From positions 1 to 10,309 of the forward strand of contig WGBK01000359.1 of assembly GCA_015494335.1 (NCBI GenBank): a stretch of DNA of 10,309 nucleotides. Direction: 5' to 3'. A program made the translations under genes and the position numbers. Under the pieces are notes generated by a model that saw nothing but the letters and a program-made list of their open reading frames with translations, had not been told where the DNA came from and made no database searches. The stretch comes from Gammaproteobacteria bacterium (GTDB lineage: Bacteria; Pseudomonadota; Gammaproteobacteria; GCA-001735895). Position 1 is the first letter of the stretch, and every line of letters begins with the position of its first letter. Below, in pieces: positions 7,322 to 10,309 of the stretch.

Positions 7322-7624
7322 ATGAAAGAACGGATACTGACACTCAGCCTTGTGGCCGGCCTGCTGGCCCCCCTCCCCGCCCTCGCCCTTGGCGACAACG
7401 GCAGCTCGGACGACCCTCAGTTGCGTCGACTGTTTCAGCCCAGCGAGCGGGAACTGCAACGCGAAAAACAGGGACAGATCTATATCTACGACGGCCTTGA
7501 GAGCCGCCAGATCGACCGCGCCCTGGAAAGGGAATTCGCCCGCGTGGACAACATGATGTTCGTGCGCACCCGGGTCGAAACCGAGGATGGCGAAGAAGAA
7601 GTTCTCGAGGACGGTTGCGAATAG
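7322..7624 (+). CDS. Small exported protein of unknown function
   Basis: A 100-residue protein that I cannot assign to a named family. Residues 1-22 form a typical Sec signal peptide: a charged start (MKER), a hydrophobic core, and ALA before the expected cleavage after Ala22. The mature part of about 78 residues is charged and probably helical in its middle, with a segment QIYIYDGLESRQIDRALE (52-69), then RVDNMMFVRT (74-83), and a very acidic C-terminal tail ending DGCE with the only Cys (Cys99). No lipobox is present, so it should be periplasmic or secreted. The start is set by GGAGA six bases before the ATG; the longer open frame back to 7259 lacks this. It follows the winged-helix regulator by 95 nt and is convergent with the amidase gene. 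Confidence 0.75.
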   Translation: MKERILTLSLVAGLLAPLPALALGDNGSSDDPQLRRLFQPSERELQREKQGQIYIYDGLESRQIDRALEREFARVDNMMFVRTRVETEDGEEEVLEDGCE

Positions 7625-7626
7625 TC

Positions 7627-7661
7627 GAAAAAGCCCCGGTCACGAACGCGGCCGGGGCTTC
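7627..7661. terminator. Shared hairpin terminator between converging genes
   Basis: Arms AAGCCCCGG (7631-7639) and CCGGGGCTT (7652-7660) are perfect over 9 bp with a 12-base loop. On the minus strand the stem is followed by a T run (GCTTTTTC), making a good intrinsic terminator about 31 nt after the amidase stop. On the plus strand the stem lies just after the exported-protein stop, but only two T residues follow, so plus-strand termination may be weaker. Confidence 0.8.
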
Positions 7662-7691
7662 CGGGTTGAGGGAGCGGGAAATACGATCCGA

Positions 7692-8870
7692 TCAGGCGAT
7701 GCGCTGTTTCTTCACATGTTCCTTGATGCCGGCAAAGATGGCCTTGGCCAGCTTGTGCTGATGCTTCGATGATTTCAGACGACGCTCTTCCTTCGGATTG
7801 GAGATGAAGGCCGTCTCGATCAGGATCGAGGGCATGTCCGGCGCCTTGAGCACGGCAAAGCCGGCCTGCTGCACCGTCTTCTTGTTCAGCTTGCTGACCT
7901 TGCCGATCTTCTTCAGCACCTTCTGACCCAGTTCCAGGCTGTCCTGAATCGTCGCCGTCTGCGACAGGTCCAGCAACACCGAGGCGATCAGATCGTCCTT
8001 GTCGTCGAGGCTGATACCGCCGATCAGGTCCGAGGCATTCTCCTTGTGGGCAATAAGCCGCGCCGCCTCGGAACTGGCACCATTGAGAGACAGGGCATAG
8101 ACCGAGGCGCCCCGCACGCGAGGACTCTTGTAGGAGTCCGCATGCAGCGACACGAACAGGTCAGCTCGTGCCTTGCGCGCGGTCGCCACCCGCTTGCGCA
8201 GCGGAAGGAAGCGGTCGGAATCACGGGTCAAAACGGCCCGAAAACCGGGCGTGGCATCGATCTGCTTCTTCAGCTTGCGACCCAGGGCCAGCACCACATC
8301 CTTCTCGCGGGTGCCATTGTGTCCCAATGCGCCCGGGTCCTTGCCGCCATGGCCGGGATCGATGGCGATGACGATCTGCTGGGCCTTCTTGCGCATCTGC
8401 TCGCGCCGGGTCTTGATCGGTGTCGGACTCAGCCGGGTCTGGTACATGTCGACCACCAACCGGTAACCCGACTGGCTGTCGGGCTGCAGCAGGAAGCTGC
8501 GCGGCCGCACCCGGGTGTCGAGATCCAGCACGATGCGAAGATCCTGGTCGTTGCGCACGGCCGAGCGGATCCCCTTGAGTAGATTGGTACGCTTGTCGTC
8601 ACTGGACAGGGCCGTGCTCTTGCGCGCCCCGATCAGATCCACCACCACGCGGGGCGGGTTTTCCAGCGTAAACAGCTTGTGCTCCAGCGGCCCGGACAGG
8701 TCGAACACGACCCGGGTATGGTCTTCCGCCGCCTGCGAAACCCGGACTCCGGTCAAGGCCTTGCGGCGAGCCGCCAGCAGGGGCGTGCTGCCTCCCAGGA
8801 AAGCCAGCGCCGCGCTCGCGCCGGCCAGCTTCTTGAGAAATTTTCTTCGCGCCAGGAGAAGAGGATTCAT
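7692..8870 (-). CDS. amiC: Tat-exported N-acetylmuramoyl-L-alanine amidase (AmiB/AmiC type)
   Basis: A 392-residue zinc amidase that cleaves the amide bond between N-acetylmuramic acid and the stem peptide during daughter-cell separation. A twin-arginine signal, ARRKFLKKLAG, is at residues 7-17, with cleavage near 33-34. An AMIN domain for septal targeting covers about 40-145. The Amidase_3 domain (about 166-388) has zinc ligands His174 (DPGHGG), Glu189 (TREKD) and His243 (SLHADS), and catalytic Glu352 (IETAFISNP). An insertion near 283-320 matches the autoinhibitory helix of amidases activated by LytM proteins such as EnvC or NlpD. The start is uncertain: ATG at 8870 has GAG eight bases upstream; ATG at 8876 and TTG at 8885 are alternatives. 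In gene order it takes the place of amiB after tsaE, but the Tat signal resembles AmiC, so the symbol is tentative. Confidence 0.93.
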   Translation of the reverse strand: MNPLLLARRKFLKKLAGASAALAFLGGSTPLLAARRKALTGVRVSQAAEDHTRVVFDLSGPLEHKLFTLENPPRVVVDLIGARKSTALSSDDKRTNLLKGIRSAVRNDQDLRIVLDLDTRVRPRSFLLQPDSQSGYRLVVDMYQTRLSPTPIKTRREQMRKKAQQIVIAIDPGHGGKDPGALGHNGTREKDVVLALGRKLKKQIDATPGFRAVLTRDSDRFLPLRKRVATARKARADLFVSLHADSYKSPRVRGASVYALSLNGASSEAARLIAHKENASDLIGGISLDDKDDLIASVLLDLSQTATIQDSLELGQKVLKKIGKVSKLNKKTVQQAGFAVLKAPDMPSILIETAFISNPKEERRLKSSKHQHKLAKAIFAGIKEHVKKQRIA

Positions 8871-8915
8871 GGGCATGACTCGCAATATCGTCCAGAGTGA
8901 AACTATGACATTCAG

Positions 8916-8944
8916 GTTATAGTCAATCGCGAGGAGAAAATCAA
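8916..8944 (-). promoter_or_regulatory. Candidate promoter of the amidase gene
   Basis: On the minus strand TTGATT (8939-8944) and TATAAC (8916-8921) are separated by 17 bases, matching consensus at 4 and 5 of 6. It lies in an AT-rich spacer between tsaE and the amidase gene, with a predicted 5' leader of about 40 nt. It would let the amidase be expressed apart from nnr-tsaE. Confidence 0.55.
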
Positions 8945-8952
8945 CTTTTCTC
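8934..8952. repeat. Perfect inverted repeat overlapping the amidase -35
   Basis: GAGAAAA-TCAAC-TTTTCTC has 7-bp arms and a 5-base centre. It covers the -35 hexamer of the candidate amidase promoter, so it may be an operator; as RNA it would be a weak hairpin without a following T run, so a terminator is less likely. Confidence 0.45.
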
Positions 8953-8954
8953 TT

Positions 8955-8984
8955 TAGGAATTAGTGAGATAGTCAACATTCCTA
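8955..8984. repeat. Inverted repeat at the tsaE stop codon
   Basis: TAGGAAT (8955-8961) and ATTCCTA (8978-8984) pair perfectly over 7 bp around a 16-base centre. One arm includes the tsaE stop codon. No clear T run follows on the minus strand, so it could be a weak attenuator, an mRNA 3'-end hairpin or chance in AT-rich sequence. Confidence 0.3.
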
Positions 8985-9455
8985 GAATTTCTCTAAAGAT
9001 CTGAGCCAGTTCTCGCCGCGCTTTCCCGCTGCGACTGCCCGGATCCGCCGAGCAAGCCCCTGCCCGGCATACTCCAGCTTCAGCGTCAGATCGATGCCTT
9101 GCAGATAACCGTGGCCGCGCTCGGGCCACTCGATCAGGCACAGGGTTCGGGGATTGAGGTAATCGCGAAAACCCAGGTATTCGAGTTCTTCGGGATCAGC
9201 AAGACGGTAGAGGTCGAAATGCGCGACATTCAAGGGCTGCAGAGGGTAGACCTCGATCAGCGTATAGGTCGGACTGCGCACGCCCTCGACCACGCCCTTG
9301 TCGGCCAGTGCACCACGCACCAGGGTCGTCTTGCCGGTCCCCAGGTTGCCTTCGAGAGCGATCACGCCACCCTCGCCTGCGGCATCGCAGGCCCGCATCA
9401 ACGCTGCGCCGAAGCTTTTCATTGCCTCCTCGCCTTCGACAAGCCATTCAGCCAC
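8982..9455 (-). CDS. tsaE: tRNA t6A biosynthesis ATPase TsaE
   Basis: A 157-residue P-loop ATPase that works with TsaB and TsaD to form N6-threonylcarbamoyladenosine at position 37 of ANN-decoding tRNAs in the cytoplasm. Walker A is GNLGTGKTT (residues 36-44). Family landmarks follow: SPTYTLIEVY (61-70), HFDLYRL (79-85), DPEELEYLGFRDYL (87-100) and the Walker-B-like LCLIEWPERG (105-114). The length is normal. The start is GTG at 9453-9455, backed by AGGAG (9463-9467) seven bases upstream; the next in-frame Met is at residue 12. It overlaps the end of nnr by 8 nt, so the two are translationally coupled. Confidence 0.95.
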   Translation of the reverse strand: MAEWLVEGEEAMKSFGAALMRACDAAGEGGVIALEGNLGTGKTTLVRGALADKGVVEGVRSPTYTLIEVYPLQPLNVAHFDLYRLADPEELEYLGFRDYLNPRTLCLIEWPERGHGYLQGIDLTLKLEYAGQGLARRIRAVAAGKRGENWLRSLEKF

Positions 9456-10309
9456 GGGATGTCTCCTGCAGGCCTTGTGCCGCTTTCGCCAGCATTCCGA
9501 TCAACCGGGTGGCCGTCAGGGAGGTGCTCCATTCCGTTTCGGCCAGCCGGCGGGCGGCCTCCCCCTGCCAGTACGCGGCCGTTGCGGCCGCCTGCAGCGG
9601 CTCCATTCCCTGCGCCCAAAGACCGGCTATCATCCCCGACAGGACATCGCCCATGCCGGCCGTGGCCATGCCGGGGTCTCCCCGGTTGCACAGCAGGGGC
9701 GTCAAGCCCGGCGTGGCGAGCAGGGTATCCTGCCCCTTCAGCAATACACCGGCCTGATGAATTTCCACAAGCCTGCCCAAGGTGGCGAAACGGTCATCAG
9801 CAATCTCCGAACTCTTGCATCCGAGCAGCCGGGCCGCCTCGCCGGCATGGGGGGTCAACAAGCGTTCCGGAGCGGCAAGACCTTCGAGAAAATCCGCTTT
9901 CAGGGCATCGGCATCGACCAGCATGGGCAGCTCCACGGACTGCAATCGACGCAGCAACTCCCTGGCCTTCGCTCCTCGCCCCAGGCCGGGCCCCACCACC
10001 AGCAGGGATGCCCGCTGCAGATGCGCATCCAGCTCGTCCCAGCTACAGCACATCAGTTCCGGCGCCCGCGCCAGCTGACTGCCCAGGGCCTCGGGATGCA
10101 GGCAAAGACGGACCAGGCCCGCTCCCGCCTTCAGCGCCGCCTGGCCGCACATCAGGGTCGCACCGGCCATATCGCGATCCCCGCCGATCACGAGGATCGA
10201 GCCGTAATCGTACTTGTGGCTGTTGCGCGGCCGCGGGGGCGGCCAGGCCAGATCGGAGGCTTCCAGCAGCCCCAGAGCCGCGGGTTCGCTGCGACACGCG
10301 GCACGGGAC
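9448..10309 (-). CDS. nnr: NAD(P)HX dehydratase (C-terminal part of Nnr), 5' end outside the window
   Basis: About 287 codons are present; the frame stays open to the window edge, so the gene is partial. The visible part is the ADP-dependent (S)-NAD(P)H-hydrate dehydratase domain, which restores damaged NAD(P)HX to NAD(P)H. Landmarks, in order: PRNSHKYDYGSILVIGGDRD near the start of the domain, VVGPGLGRG, LVDADAL, LLTPHAGEAARLLG, VLLKGQDT, and the substrate-site motif GMATAGMGDVLSG with the catalytic Asp encoded at 9646-9648. Gammaproteobacterial homologues (E. coli YjeF) are bifunctional with an N-terminal epimerase, expected upstream of 10309. The leading residues here look like the linker between the two domains. 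The gene is followed by overlapping tsaE, as in E. coli. Confidence 0.93.
   Translation of the reverse strand, partial: SRAACRSEPAALGLLEASDLAWPPPRPRNSHKYDYGSILVIGGDRDMAGATLMCGQAALKAGAGLVRLCLHPEALGSQLARAPELMCCSWDELDAHLQRASLLVVGPGLGRGAKARELLRRLQSVELPMLVDADALKADFLEGLAAPERLLTPHAGEAARLLGCKSSEIADDRFATLGRLVEIHQAGVLLKGQDTLLATPGLTPLLCNRGDPGMATAGMGDVLSGMIAGLWAQGMEPLQAAATAAYWQGEAARRLAETEWSTSLTATRLIGMLAKAAQGLQETSRG

Noticed and set aside
8919..8976. Octamer ATAGTCAA repeated at 8919-8926 and 8969-8976, exactly 50 bases apart
   Set aside because: Only two short copies in an AT-rich patch; chance cannot be excluded. Each contains TTGACT on the minus strand, but neither has a good -10 at the right distance.
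1..10309. Search for CRISPR repeats, tRNA/rRNA genes, insertion-sequence ends, toxin–antitoxin or phage-defence genes
   Set aside because: None seen: no regularly spaced repeats, no cloverleaf or rRNA-like sequence noticed, no transposase, nuclease or toxin motifs in the supported genes.

Overview
The window reads as chromosomal DNA of a GC-rich gammaproteobacterium. Codons end mostly in G or C. The gene order nnr–tsaE–amidase matches the cluster known from E. coli and relatives (yjeF-yjeE-amiB). The MoxR / DUF58 / TgpA trio is of the pseudomonad type. I cannot fix the genus; a free-living group related to Chromatiales or Pseudomonadales is a guess. I see no rRNA, tRNA, CRISPR array, insertion sequence, phage gene or obvious horizontally acquired island. 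Genes are packed tightly and no gene-free stretch exceeds 300 bases; the largest, 1176-1336, holds a terminator and a weak promoter.

Layout. (1) 10-837 minus: a two-domain universal stress protein. Divergent from it, 972-1175 plus: a 67-residue two-helix membrane protein of the YgaP/DUF2892 type. Its promoter carries a perfect 8+8 palindrome between the -35 and -10, looking like a repressor operator. An intrinsic terminator follows. (2) 1337-5294 plus: a three-gene operon of a MoxR AAA+ ATPase, a DUF58 membrane-anchored protein and a TgpA-like membrane transglutaminase. The genes are separated by 8 nt or overlap by 4 nt, and probably form one envelope-maintenance module. (3) 5376-7226 plus: a soluble regulator with an OmpR/CadC-type winged helix, a TolB/FlgO-like middle region and TPR-like repeats, from its own sigma70-like promoter. 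It is followed by a 100-residue exported protein of unknown function (7322-7624), whose upstream region has an 11-bp-period direct repeat resembling a Pho box. (4) 7692-10309 minus: the 3' part of nnr, then tsaE (GTG start, overlapping nnr by 8 nt), then a Tat-exported N-acetylmuramoyl-L-alanine amidase behind an AT-rich spacer with its own promoter. The plus and minus transcription units converge on one GC-rich hairpin at about 7627-7661.

Most of the window is housekeeping: stress response, envelope transglutaminase module, metabolite repair, tRNA t6A modification and septal peptidoglycan hydrolysis. The least explained parts are the palindromic operator at the DUF2892 gene, the cytoplasmic winged-helix/TPR regulator, and the small exported protein behind the candidate Pho box. 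I did not find convincing evidence of a wholly new multi-gene system.
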